Below, piece by piece: positions 34,830 through 43,349 of a stretch of DNA of 53,942 nt. Both the position numbers and the translations under genes were made by a program. This DNA is from Candidatus Latescibacterota bacterium (GTDB lineage Bacteria > Latescibacterota > UBA2968 > UBA8231). The stretch is taken from NCBI GenBank assembly GCA_022820485.1, contig JAJEFJ010000020.1, positions 1 to 53,942 on the forward strand. Reading direction: 5' to 3'. How positions within the stretch are numbered: the stretch's first letter is position 1; each line of letters opens with the position of its first letter. The notes below the pieces were generated by a model that saw nothing but the letters and a program-made list of their open reading frames with translations, did no database searches and was not told the origin of the DNA.

Positions 34830-36266
34830 TCAGGCCAACGACGCAAATTCCCATTCCTCCAATTCCACCATCCCATCCACTGCCACCGGCACTCCCACAC
34901 CCAAACCCGCCACTTGCAGCGACCCCACCTCGATCTTTCCTTCCCGCACATCTAAAGCCACCAACCCGCTGTCCACCTCCCGATAGAGCTTCCCGTGCGT
35001 GGCCAAGCAAGCCACCTGCTCGTCCGCAGTCAAGTGATCCAACCCCCGCACGTAGTGGTGCCCGTTGCGCTCAACGTGCCCGATCCCCAAGGCCGCCACG
35101 TGCGCCAAATCTTGGTGCAGGGCCACCACCGGCAGGTTCATCAGGTCCTCGCCCGAGAGAAAACAGCCCTCCCGCTGCCGCGCCAACGCTAGATTTGCCA
35201 GCGCCTTGACCAGCCCTTTGCACGCCTTGGACGAAACGCCTTTGTATCCCAGCGCCAAAGCCTGACGGAAGGTATCCTGCGCATCGTCCGACTCGTCGAT
35301 GAGCAAGGGACGATGCGCCGCAGCAGCCCGAATACCCGGTTCTAGGGCAGCATCCAAAGCCACGCTCCGCTCTAGAGGCTGCTCGACGTAGAGGATGCGC
35401 TCGTACAAACGCGGCTGCTCGGCTGCAAGGGCCTCAATCAAGCCAACGAGTGCGTCCATTTCCCGATATTGCTCGTTGCCGTCGAGCGTGACCTTATACT
35501 CGGCGTCACGCCCGTCTAGCAACTCGGCAATCACGGCCAACCGCGCCAGGTCAGTCTCCAAATCGCCGTTCACCTTGACCTTAAAGTACGTCAGTCCTTG
35601 GCGCTCGACGCAATCGGCCAGCGACTGCGGCAACCCGTCGTCCAGCCGCTCCTCGGGCGCAATATCGCTTGAGACAATCGGATCGGCCAATCCCACCGTG
35701 TGCCGCACGTGCAACTGCGCCAGCGGCGCAGTCCCTATCACTTGGCCGGGCTCTACCCCTTGTAGTTCGGGGTGAATCGCCCCCAGATCCAAGCCGAGGA
35801 TATTGGCCTTGAGCAACTCAAAGTAACTCGCGCCCACACCGCACCCCACTGCGTCGATCAGGGCGCGCTCCATCAGCGTACTGCCGTGGACTGCCGTCAA
35901 CCGATTCAGGCCGTGCGCGTCGCCAGCGGATACCGTCTGTGCATAACCGTCCTGCCAGATGGCAAAGAACGACGCGGGGGACCGCGCCGCATCCAAGTAG
36001 GCCGACCGCGCCGACCGCGCCGACCACAGCAAGTCGGCGACATTGTCTTCGTAACTTTTGGCCGGGTCCTTATCGAACCACTTAGGCGGAAGGATGTCGG
36101 CTGCAACCCCTTGTACCGGAGTGCCGTTTTTTAGCGTGCCCTGAGCCACCACGTGAAGAATCGGTACCGCAGTCAGCACGGCCGCGCCGTATTTGAAGGG
36201 CATGCGGGTATGCACATTCCGCATGTAGAACCGCACGTCCTCAAGCCTTATTTCTACGGCACTCAC
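34830..36266 (-). CDS. Enolase-superfamily protein, arginine-operon copy B
   Basis: A 478-residue enolase-superfamily protein with the muconate-lactonizing-enzyme type site: Lys229-x-Lys231 (YFKVKV), Asp262 (LDGNEQY), Glu295 (YVEQPL), Asp324 in IDES and Lys347 (SSKACKG). Two lysines on opposite faces allow racemisation, epimerisation, cycloisomerisation or elimination. It is some 100 residues longer than typical members, mostly in the N-terminal domain and a segment rich in RHTVGL.DPI around 188-210. The start is GTG, inside the stop of copy A (GTGA). It is 60-70% similar by eye in the barrel to copy A. Substrate unknown; N-acyl amino acid or arginine-pathway intermediates are candidates by context. 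Confidence 0.85.
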   Translation of the reverse strand: MSAVEIRLEDVRFYMRNVHTRMPFKYGAAVLTAVPILHVVAQGTLKNGTPVQGVAADILPPKWFDKDPAKSYEDNVADLLWSARSARSAYLDAARSPASFFAIWQDGYAQTVSAGDAHGLNRLTAVHGSTLMERALIDAVGCGVGASYFELLKANILGLDLGAIHPELQGVEPGQVIGTAPLAQLHVRHTVGLADPIVSSDIAPEERLDDGLPQSLADCVERQGLTYFKVKVNGDLETDLARLAVIAELLDGRDAEYKVTLDGNEQYREMDALVGLIEALAAEQPRLYERILYVEQPLERSVALDAALEPGIRAAAAHRPLLIDESDDAQDTFRQALALGYKGVSSKACKGLVKALANLALARQREGCFLSGEDLMNLPVVALHQDLAHVAALGIGHVERNGHHYVRGLDHLTADEQVACLATHGKLYREVDSGLVALDVREGKIEVGSLQVAGLGVGVPVAVDGMVELEEWEFASLA

Positions 36267-37690
36267 GAGAGTTGTGCCTCCGCCAGCGGCTGCATGGCCG
36301 CGATATCGACCGCGCCATCCACCCCGAGTCCAGGCCGTTGCAGGGAGCCGACCGCGATCTGGCCGTCGCGAATGTCGAGAAAACCACTCTGACCCTCGGC
36401 GCGATACAGATCGCCGTGCCGCTCAAAGCACCACGCCCGCTCAGCAGCCGACAAGTGATCCAGCCCCCGCACGTAGTGGTGCCCATTGCGCTCGACGTGA
36501 TCGATCCCCAACGCCGCCACGTGCACCAAATCTTGGTGCAGCGACACCACCGGCACCACGGTCAAATCCTCAGCCGAGACAAAACAGGAATGGCCCGCAG
36601 CCGTGCGCTGCCAAGCGAGCGCACTGTTGGCCAGCGCCTTGACCAACCCTTTGCAAGACTTGGACGAGACGCCGCTGTACCCCAAGTCCAATGCGCGGCG
36701 AAAGGAATCCAAGGATTCATCCGACTCGTCAATCAACAGAGGACGTTTTGCCGCCAAAACCTCGAGGTCTTTCTTGAGCGCGGGATCGAGGGAAAGGGCG
36801 CGGTCCATGGGTTGCTCGACGTAGAGGATGCGGTGGTAAAACGACCCCAAGTCCTGTTCAATCCGCTCCAACAAGGCCAGCAAATCGGCCGCGTTGCCGT
36901 ACTGTTCGTTGCCGTCGAGCGTGATGTGATACTCCCCACCGCACTCGTCCAAAAGCGCGGCAATCTCCGCCAAGCGTTCAAAATCGGCTTCGGGGTCGCC
37001 GCCGATCTTGATCTTGAAATAGCGCAGGCCCTGGCTCTGAATGCATTCCTCCAAGGACTGCGGCAACCCGTCGTTCAACCGCTCTTCGGGCGCAATTGCG
37101 GCCGTGCGGATGGGATCGACCAAGCCGACCGTATGGCGGACGTGCAGCGAGCGCACCGGTGCCGCCGGCAGCACCGCCGCAAGCTCCAGCTCCTCTAGCT
37201 CCGGGTGGATCTTCTCCAGCGCTAACCCGAGGACATTGTCCTGCAACAGCGCAAAATAGGGCTGTCCCAGCGCGACTCCCAAGCCGTCGATGAGTGCCCG
37301 CTCCATCAGAGCCGCGCCGTTGGACGCCAGCAGATCGTTCGTGCCCCGCTCTCGGCCCCACGCCCGACCCGCCTCGTAGCCTGCCTCCCATATTGCGAAT
37401 GGGGTCGTTCCTGCTTGACCCGACTCCCGATAAGCAGCGGCGGCCGCTTGCGCTCCATCCACCAAGTCCCGGATGCCCTCGGTCATCGTCTTGTCTGGGT
37501 CCTTGTCGAACCACCTAGGCGACAGCATATCCGCAGTCCAACCCCGCGCTCGACGGCCATCGCTCAACTCTAGATCCATGGCCACGTGCAGCGCGGTCAG
37601 ACTATCAGCGACCACGTTGCCGAACTTAAACGGCATGCGCATCCGCATCTCGCGCACGTAAAATTCGATGTCTTTAATCGCTACTAACAT
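36263..37690 (-). CDS. Enolase-superfamily protein, arginine-operon copy A
   Basis: A 475-residue paralog of the downstream gene, with the same two-lysine site: Lys226-x-Lys228 (YFKIKI), Asp259 (LDGNEQY), Glu292 (YVEQPM), Asp321 (IDES) and Lys344 (SSKSCKG). Shared landmarks with copy B include MPFK.G near 20, WFDKDP near 60, RHTVGL.DPI near 185 and HHYVRGLDHL near 420. An upstream in-frame start adds 24 Arg/Pro-rich residues that are really argH sequence read in another frame; MLVAIKDIEF, four bases after the argH stop, is chosen. Being placed directly after argH and under the same control argues for a role tied to arginine or N-acyl amino acid metabolism, not proven. Confidence 0.85.
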   Translation of the reverse strand: MLVAIKDIEFYVREMRMRMPFKFGNVVADSLTALHVAMDLELSDGRRARGWTADMLSPRWFDKDPDKTMTEGIRDLVDGAQAAAAAYRESGQAGTTPFAIWEAGYEAGRAWGRERGTNDLLASNGAALMERALIDGLGVALGQPYFALLQDNVLGLALEKIHPELEELELAAVLPAAPVRSLHVRHTVGLVDPIRTAAIAPEERLNDGLPQSLEECIQSQGLRYFKIKIGGDPEADFERLAEIAALLDECGGEYHITLDGNEQYGNAADLLALLERIEQDLGSFYHRILYVEQPMDRALSLDPALKKDLEVLAAKRPLLIDESDESLDSFRRALDLGYSGVSSKSCKGLVKALANSALAWQRTAAGHSCFVSAEDLTVVPVVSLHQDLVHVAALGIDHVERNGHHYVRGLDHLSAAERAWCFERHGDLYRAEGQSGFLDIRDGQIAVGSLQRPGLGVDGAVDIAAMQPLAEAQLS

Positions 37691-37694
37691 TCTG

Positions 37695-39080
37695 TCAACT
37701 CCCGGCCCATGCCTGCTGCGCCTTCTCCATCTGTTCGGCCACGGCCTGCGGGCCGGTGCCACCTTCTATATTACGGCGCGCCAAGCTCTGGCGCACGTCG
37801 AGCAGGCCGAGCGCGTCCTCGCCGAAATCCGTACTGTGGGCGCGCAGATCTTCCAAGCTAAGGTCGGTGAGGGCGCGGCCTTGTTCTAGCGAGTCCCGCA
37901 CCAAGCGGCCAACGACGCGATGAGCCTCGCGGAAGGGAACGCCTTGGCCCACCAAATAGTCGGCCAAATCCGTTGCCAAGGCCGTGGAATCCACCGCGGA
38001 CTCCATCCGCTCGGCGCGCACCTCCATGCTCTCCCAAGCACCGGCGAAAACCTCTAGGCAAATGGCCGACGTTTCCAGTGCGTCAAAGAGCGGCTCCTTG
38101 TCTTCCTGCAGATCCTTGGCGTACGTCAACGGCACGGCCTTCATCGTCGTCAACAACGCCATCAGGCTGCCGTACACCCGACCGGTCTTGCCGCGCACCA
38201 GCTCTAGCGCGTCCGGATTTTTCTTTTGTGGCATCATACTAGATCCGGTCGCAAAGTGATCGTCGAGTTCGACAAAACCAAACTCCGACGACGACCAGAG
38301 GATCAAATCCTCGCAGAAGCGGCTCAAGTGCATCATTAGAATTGCCAGCACAGACAGGGTCTCGAGCAGAAAATCGCGGTCGCTGACCGCGTCGAGGCTA
38401 TTGGGGGTCACCTGCGAAAACCCGAGTTCGCGGGCGAGGAACGCCCGGTCGAGCGGAAACGCACTCCCAGCCAACGCCCCAGAACCCAACGGCAGAAAAT
38501 CGGCCCGTTGCCAAGCGTCCCCTAGCCGCCCGCGGTCGCGCTCCAACATCCAGAACAGCGACAGCGCGTAGTGAGAAAAAAGAACCGGTTGCGCCTGTTG
38601 TAAGTGAGTGTAACCGGGCAGCACTACGCTGCTGTGCTGCTCACTCGACGCCAGCAGCACGCCTTGCAAATGGCGAATCTGCGCCTGGAGCGACGCAATC
38701 GCGTCCCGCAGGTAGAGCCGTTCGTCTAAGTTGACTTGGTCGTTGCGACTGCGCCCGGTATGCAGCTTGCCTCCGACCGGCCCAATCAGCTCGGTCAGCC
38801 GCTGCTCCACGGCCATGTGGATGTCTTCAAGCGCGTCGGGAAGTGCGCAGCCCGGTGCTGAGAATTCTTCCTGGACCTGCTTTAGCCCCGCTTCGATTTG
38901 CTGCAGTTCCCCAGCACTGAGGACGCCAGCCCGCTGCAGGGCGCGGGCGTAGGCCACGCTGCCCGCAATATCGGCCTCCAATAGCTTGCGGTCGAAGCCA
39001 ATAGAGGCGTTGAAGCGCTCCATCAACTCGGCCGGCGCAGACTGGAACCGCCCACCCCAAGGCGTTTGTACCGCGGCCAT
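37695..39080 (-). CDS. argH: Argininosuccinate lyase
   Basis: A 461-residue ArgH, which splits argininosuccinate to arginine and fumarate in the last step of arginine synthesis. The fumarase/aspartase-superfamily signature GSSMMPQKKNPD lies near 278-289, TGRSRNDQVN near 108-117 and HLQQAQPV near 158. Length and ends are normal. Its ATG overlaps the argD stop by one base (TAATG), and the first enolase-superfamily gene begins four bases after its stop. argG is not in the window. Confidence 0.96.
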   Translation of the reverse strand: MAAVQTPWGGRFQSAPAELMERFNASIGFDRKLLEADIAGSVAYARALQRAGVLSAGELQQIEAGLKQVQEEFSAPGCALPDALEDIHMAVEQRLTELIGPVGGKLHTGRSRNDQVNLDERLYLRDAIASLQAQIRHLQGVLLASSEQHSSVVLPGYTHLQQAQPVLFSHYALSLFWMLERDRGRLGDAWQRADFLPLGSGALAGSAFPLDRAFLARELGFSQVTPNSLDAVSDRDFLLETLSVLAILMMHLSRFCEDLILWSSSEFGFVELDDHFATGSSMMPQKKNPDALELVRGKTGRVYGSLMALLTTMKAVPLTYAKDLQEDKEPLFDALETSAICLEVFAGAWESMEVRAERMESAVDSTALATDLADYLVGQGVPFREAHRVVGRLVRDSLEQGRALTDLSLEDLRAHSTDFGEDALGLLDVRQSLARRNIEGGTGPQAVAEQMEKAQQAWAGS

Positions 39081-40276
39081 TAGACACCTTGGCGCAGAAT
39101 CTCGTCGAATACATCTACTACTTCGTCGATGCGATCCCGCTCGACGATCAGCGGCGGCAAGAAGCGCACCACATCGGCCCCAGCCGTGGCCACCAAGATG
39201 TCGCGCTGGCGGAAGGCGGCCAGATAGTCGGCGGCCGGCTGGCTGGTGACCGCACCGGCGATCAGCCCTTTGCCGCGCACTTCAGTAATGTGCTCAGGCC
39301 AGCGCTGCTGCAACTTTTGTAGGCGATCGATCAAGTGTTCGCCTTTTTCGCGCACCCCGTCGATAAAACCCGGCTCCAACAGCTTGTCCAAAACCGCGGT
39401 TGCCGCAGCGCAGGCCACGGGGTTGGCACCGAATGTAGCGGCGTGGTCGCCGGCTTCAATGGCATCGGCCACCTTCTGCCGCAAGAGCGCGACGCCGATT
39501 GGCAAGCCGCCACCGAGGGCCTTGGCCAAGGTCATAATATCCGGTTCAACCTCGTATTGTTGATACGCCCACAGCGAGCCTAAGCGCCCGCACCCCACTT
39601 GGATCTCGTCGAAGACCAGCAACATATCCCGCTCGTCGCACAGGCGCCTCAACCCGGTGAGAAATTCCGCAGTCGCGGCGTTGATCCCCCCCTCGGCCTG
39701 CACCGGCTCGACCAAAATCGCGCAGGTCTGATCCGAGACCAGCGATTCTACAGAGGCCAAATCGTTGAATTGGGCGAAGTCAATGCCCGGCAGCAACGGC
39801 TCAAACCCCTTGTGGTACTTGGGTTGACCAGTCGTCGAGATGGACCCATACGTCCGCCCGTGAAAGGAATTTTCAAAGGCGATGAGGCGGTTTTTGGGTT
39901 GGTCGTGGGTGGTGTTGCCCCACTTGCGGCAAAACTTGAGCGTGGCCTCCCACGCCTCGGTGCCGCTGTTGCAGAAGAACACCCGGTCGGCGAATGAGTG
40001 CTCAACCAGCCGCTTTGCCACCTCGACCGAGGGGATTGTGTGGTAGAGATTGGACACGTGCATCAGCTTGGCGGCCTGTGCCTCAATGGCCTTGAGCACC
40101 TCGTAGTCGCCGTAGCCCAACGCGTTGACTGCCAAGCCACTGACAAAATCGAGATAGCGGTTGCCGTCCATGTCGAAGAGATAGACCCCATTGCCTCTTT
40201 CTAGTACGAACTCGGGCCGGCCGTAGGTCTGCAAAATGTATTGCGCTTCGCCCTTGATAATATCTTCGGTTTTCAT
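39080..40276 (-). CDS. argD: Acetylornithine aminotransferase
   Basis: A 398-residue class III PLP aminotransferase of the ArgD type, converting N-acetylglutamate semialdehyde to N-acetylornithine. The PLP lysine is Lys252 (LAKALGGGLPIG), with the cofactor Asp223 in VFDEIQVGCGR and CNSGTEAWEA near 102-111. A frame open 45 codons upstream is argB sequence; the ATG at 40276 has GGAG six bases before it. It lies 16 bases after argB and overlaps argH by one base. In some bacteria ArgD also serves lysine synthesis. Confidence 0.95.
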   Translation of the reverse strand: MKTEDIIKGEAQYILQTYGRPEFVLERGNGVYLFDMDGNRYLDFVSGLAVNALGYGDYEVLKAIEAQAAKLMHVSNLYHTIPSVEVAKRLVEHSFADRVFFCNSGTEAWEATLKFCRKWGNTTHDQPKNRLIAFENSFHGRTYGSISTTGQPKYHKGFEPLLPGIDFAQFNDLASVESLVSDQTCAILVEPVQAEGGINAATAEFLTGLRRLCDERDMLLVFDEIQVGCGRLGSLWAYQQYEVEPDIMTLAKALGGGLPIGVALLRQKVADAIEAGDHAATFGANPVACAAATAVLDKLLEPGFIDGVREKGEHLIDRLQKLQQRWPEHITEVRGKGLIAGAVTSQPAADYLAAFRQRDILVATAGADVVRFLPPLIVERDRIDEVVDVFDEILRQGV

Positions 40277-40292
40277 GGTTGTCTCCGTCGTT

Positions 40293-41180
40293 CTACTGGA
40301 CAATTTGGGTACCAATTCCCTGCCGGGTGTAAAACTCGAGCAACATCGCATGCGGCACGCGCCCGTCAATGACGTGGGTTTTGCGCACGCCGGCTTTGAC
40401 GGACTTGACACAGGCTTCGACCTTGGGAATCATTCCGCCGCAGATCACGCCTTGGTCTATCAACCCTCCCACCTCAGAGACGTGTACGGTTGATAGCAGG
40501 GAAGCATCGTCTGCGAGATCGCGCATAATGCCCTGCACATCCGTCAAAAAGACCAACTTCTCGGCGTGCAGGGCCGCGGCGATTTCCCCAGCCGCCGTAT
40601 CGGCATTGACATTGAAGCTCTCGCCCTCCGGCCCGCGGCCAATCGGCGCAACCACCGGAATCATGCCCTTGCCTATCAAGTCCAACAAAGGCGCGGTATC
40701 CACGTGCTCGACATCGCCGACATAGCCGATATCCATAGTGCCACTATCGGTCTGAACCCAGTGTTTGCGCACCTGCATGATCCCGGCGTCCTTGGCCGAG
40801 ACGCCCACGGCCCGCCCGTCTAGTGCGCCAATTTCGCGGACGATCCGAGCGTTGACTTCGCCAAAGAGCACATCCTCGACCACCTTCATCGTCGCCGCAT
40901 CCGTCACCCGCAGCCCATTTACGCGCTGACTCTCAAGGCCCAACTCTTGCAGGCGGCGGGTGATGGCCGGGCCACCGCCGTGGACCACGACCGGACAGAT
41001 GCCGACCACCTGCATGAAGACGATGTCCTTGTACACAGTGTCTCCGCTGCCCATAGTGCTGCCGCCGTATTTAACGACCATCACTTTGCCGCGGAATTCC
41101 TGCAAATAAGGCAGGGCCTCGATCAGGGTCTCAGCTTTGTCGATCTGGACTTGCAAGTCCTGCAAAACCTCGGCGTTCAT
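40293..41180 (-). CDS. argB: N-acetylglutamate kinase
   Basis: A 295-residue amino acid kinase family enzyme that phosphorylates N-acetylglutamate, the usual controlled step of arginine synthesis. VVKYGGSTMG is near 36-45 (the usual lysine is followed by YGGS), VHGGGPAI near 73-80, and NVNADTAAGEIA near 188-199. The N-terminal helix of about 25 residues resembles arginine-sensitive forms. The ATG at 41180 has GGAG five bases upstream and overlaps the argR stop by one base (TGATG). Confidence 0.95.
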   Translation of the reverse strand: MNAEVLQDLQVQIDKAETLIEALPYLQEFRGKVMVVKYGGSTMGSGDTVYKDIVFMQVVGICPVVVHGGGPAITRRLQELGLESQRVNGLRVTDAATMKVVEDVLFGEVNARIVREIGALDGRAVGVSAKDAGIMQVRKHWVQTDSGTMDIGYVGDVEHVDTAPLLDLIGKGMIPVVAPIGRGPEGESFNVNADTAAGEIAAALHAEKLVFLTDVQGIMRDLADDASLLSTVHVSEVGGLIDQGVICGGMIPKVEACVKSVKAGVRKTHVIDGRVPHAMLLEFYTRQGIGTQIVQ

Positions 41181-41647
41181 CAGGTCTCCTCGCCGCACAC
41201 CGCGTTGATTTTATCGACTAACTTCGCCGCATCTTGCTCGGAACGAGTGACGATAAAAATCGTGTTTTCGCCAGCCAGCGTGCCCGCGACCTCGGCCCAA
41301 CTCATGCGATCAATGGCCTCGCAGACGCTTTGGGCGTGCCCCGACGCGGTCCGCACCAGAACCATGTTGATTACCTGTTCGGCCTGGACCAAGAAGTCCT
41401 GCAACTCTCGCTCTAGAATGTGTAGGTCGCGCAGCGTAGCCCCGGCTTCGGGCAGCGTATAGCGAAATCCTCCATCGGCCTGCGGCACCCGCACCACGCC
41501 TATTTCGCGCAAGTCTTTCGACAAGGTTGACTGGCTGACCTCGATACCCTGTTGTTGGAGGACTTCGGCCAATTTTTCGTGCGTATCAATGGTCCTTCTG
41601 TAGAGCAGTTCCCGTATGCGGGTCTGCCGCATCTGTTTATTTCTCAT
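41180..41647 (-). CDS. argR: Arginine repressor ArgR
   Basis: A 155-residue ArgR/AhrC. The N-terminal winged helix-turn-helix includes SQSTLSKDLREIGVVRV (about 38-54), and the C-terminal hexamer domain has the arginine-binding GTLAGENTIFIVTR (about 124-137, usually GTIAGDDT). It represses arginine synthesis genes in response to arginine. As first gene of argR-argB-argD-argH and two enolase-superfamily genes, with an ARG-box-like dyad over its own promoter, it probably controls the whole run, itself included. The leader lacks a clear Shine-Dalgarno. Confidence 0.94.
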   Translation of the reverse strand: MRNKQMRQTRIRELLYRRTIDTHEKLAEVLQQQGIEVSQSTLSKDLREIGVVRVPQADGGFRYTLPEAGATLRDLHILERELQDFLVQAEQVINMVLVRTASGHAQSVCEAIDRMSWAEVAGTLAGENTIFIVTRSEQDAAKLVDKINAVCGEET

Positions 41648-41663
41648 AATTTTTATTATTTAA

Positions 41664-41681
41664 TTGAAATAAAAATTTCAA
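41664..41681. promoter_or_regulatory. ARG-box-like operator
   Basis: TTGAAAT-AAAA-ATTTCAA is a perfect dyad with 7-base arms and an AT-only centre, resembling the TGAAT/ATTCA ARG boxes bound by ArgR, though the half-sites are two bases further apart. It overlaps the -10 box and start of the argR promoter. Confidence 0.75.
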
Positions 41682-41708
41682 CTTAGAGTACTGCCGGGAC
41701 CGTGTCAA
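41680..41708 (-). promoter_or_regulatory. Putative argR operon promoter
   Basis: On the minus strand, TTGACA (41703-41708), 17-base spacer, TAAGTT (41680-41685). The ARG-box-like dyad covers the -10 region and the expected start. Confidence 0.6.
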
Positions 41709-41730
41709 GCAAAACGCCGCTGCGCTGCGC

Positions 41731-42507
41731 TTAGCCCGAGGCCATCTGCTCTTGTAGGCGCAGCTTGAGTTGCCGACGGTCCAATCCCCGCCAAAAAACC
41801 CCGCCAATGGCCAGCGAAATAGTGCTGTTCTCCTCGGAGACGACGATGATTACCGCGTCCGATTCCTGCGACAGCCCCAATGCTGCCCGATGGCGGGTTC
41901 CCAACCGCTGGTCTTCGACCTCTTCGGCCAGAGGCAAGGTACAGCGGGCCGCCACCAAGCGCTCGCCTTGGATAACGACAGCTCGGTCGTGCAGTGGAGC
42001 GCGCGGGCTGAAGATCGTGGTTAGCAAATCGTCCGACACCTCGGAATTCAAGGGCACTCCGGTCTCAATGACCGGTCTGATCTGGACTTGGCGCACCAGC
42101 ACGATCAGCGCCCCGTACCCCAAGTCGGCCAAGCGCCCCACTCCACTGACGACCTCGTCGATGACCCGTGACGGCTCGGCCTTGTAAAACCAGCGGAACG
42201 CCGGGGTCTGTCCCAAGACTTGGAGGAGCCGTCGCAACTCGGGCTGGAAGAGGATGACCAGCAGGATCAGCAAGATAGAGCGCGCCTGCTCCAAAAGCCA
42301 AGACAGGGCGTTCATCTTGAGCCAAGGCGCGGCCAAGGCCACGAACACCATTAGCAGCAGCCCGGCGACCATGTGCGCGGCTCGGGTTTCTTTGATCAGG
42401 GAGAGCAAGCGGAAAAAGATAAAGGCCACCAGCAGGATATCCACCACCGAGGTCAGCGAGACGGGCAGAAAGCCGAAGAAGTGAAACAGGACCGGGTCTT
42501 TTAGCAC
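41731..42507 (-). CDS. cdaA: Membrane diadenylate cyclase CdaA/DacA with variant DRA motif
   Basis: A 258-residue CdaA-type cyclase that makes c-di-AMP from two ATP. Three N-terminal membrane helices (about 16-34, 42-62 and 66-88) precede the DAC domain (about 110-235). The RHR motif GTRHRAA (203-209) and the SEENSTIS block are intact, and catalytic Asp174 is present, but the DGA motif reads LHDRAVV: Gly175 is replaced by Arg. The start is GTG and overlaps folP by seven bases. The usual partner CdaR and glmM are not adjacent; here it closes the tilS-ftsH-folP run. Whether the substitution lowers or changes activity cannot be said from sequence. Confidence 0.92.
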   Translation of the reverse strand: MLKDPVLFHFFGFLPVSLTSVVDILLVAFIFFRLLSLIKETRAAHMVAGLLLMVFVALAAPWLKMNALSWLLEQARSILLILLVILFQPELRRLLQVLGQTPAFRWFYKAEPSRVIDEVVSGVGRLADLGYGALIVLVRQVQIRPVIETGVPLNSEVSDDLLTTIFSPRAPLHDRAVVIQGERLVAARCTLPLAEEVEDQRLGTRHRAALGLSQESDAVIIVVSEENSTISLAIGGVFWRGLDRRQLKLRLQEQMASG

Positions 42508-43349
42508 GGCACTTGGCCTCGCACAGCCTCGACTAAGCGGACGGCCCGCAGCGTCGCGGCCACGTCGTGGACTCGCAGTACGTGGACGCCCGCGCTAGCC
42601 GCTAGAGCCGCCGCCGCCAAGCTGCCCTCCAAGCTCTCGGCAGCCGCGAGCCCGAGCGTCTTCCATATAAAGGACTTGCGCGAAGCGCCCACCACCAACG
42701 GACACTCTAAGTCCAAGAAGCGCTCTAACATCCCCAACAAGGCGAGGTTGCCCTCTGGCGACTTGCCGAACCCCAAGCCCGGATCCACAGCCACGCGCTC
42801 GACGCCTTGGGCATGGGCGACGCGTACGCGCTCTTGTAGAAAGGCGTACACCGTCCCGAGCAAACCATCGTAGTGGGTATTCTGCTGCATAGTAGCCGCC
42901 GTGCCCCGGCGGTGCATCAGGATCACCGGGGCGTTAGCCTGTGCGGCGACCTCGGCCATAGCCGAATCGTGCCGCAGGGCACTAATGTCGTTGATGATAT
43001 CGGCCCCCGCCCCAAGGGCTCGGCGCGCCACTTCGGCCTTGACCGTGTCAACCGAGATGGGCACATCGCTCTGGCGCCGGAGGCCCTCGACGACCGGCAG
43101 AACCCGGGCGCACTCCTCGGCGACCGAGACCTCCTCGGCGGCCCCGTACATCGGCGGCCGCGACGATTCACCGCCAATATCGACGATTGCCGCCCCTTCC
43201 TCCACCATCTCTAAGCCGCGCTCCACCGCAGCCTGCGGCTCGCAGTAGCGGCCCCCGTCGTAAAACGAATCGGGCGTCGCATTGAGGACGCCCATGATCT
43301 GTACTTGGTCGCCAAAGTGGAGAGTGCGACTTCCCAACTCCCAAATCAC
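42501..43349 (-). CDS. folP: Dihydropteroate synthase
   Basis: A 282-residue FolP, condensing 6-hydroxymethyl-dihydropterin pyrophosphate with p-aminobenzoate. MGVLNATPDSF is at 19-29, DIGGESSRPP near 57-66 (Ser in place of the common Thr), VDPGLGFGKS near 185, GASRKSF near 216 and the closing RVHDV near 261. The start is GTG inside the ftsH stop (GTGA), so it is coupled to ftsH. The two other folate genes of this window, folB and folK, are at the far right end on the other strand. Confidence 0.95.
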   Translation of the reverse strand: MIWELGSRTLHFGDQVQIMGVLNATPDSFYDGGRYCEPQAAVERGLEMVEEGAAIVDIGGESSRPPMYGAAEEVSVAEECARVLPVVEGLRRQSDVPISVDTVKAEVARRALGAGADIINDISALRHDSAMAEVAAQANAPVILMHRRGTAATMQQNTHYDGLLGTVYAFLQERVRVAHAQGVERVAVDPGLGFGKSPEGNLALLGMLERFLDLECPLVVGASRKSFIWKTLGLAAAESLEGSLAAAALAASAGVHVLRVHDVAATLRAVRLVEAVRGQVPC

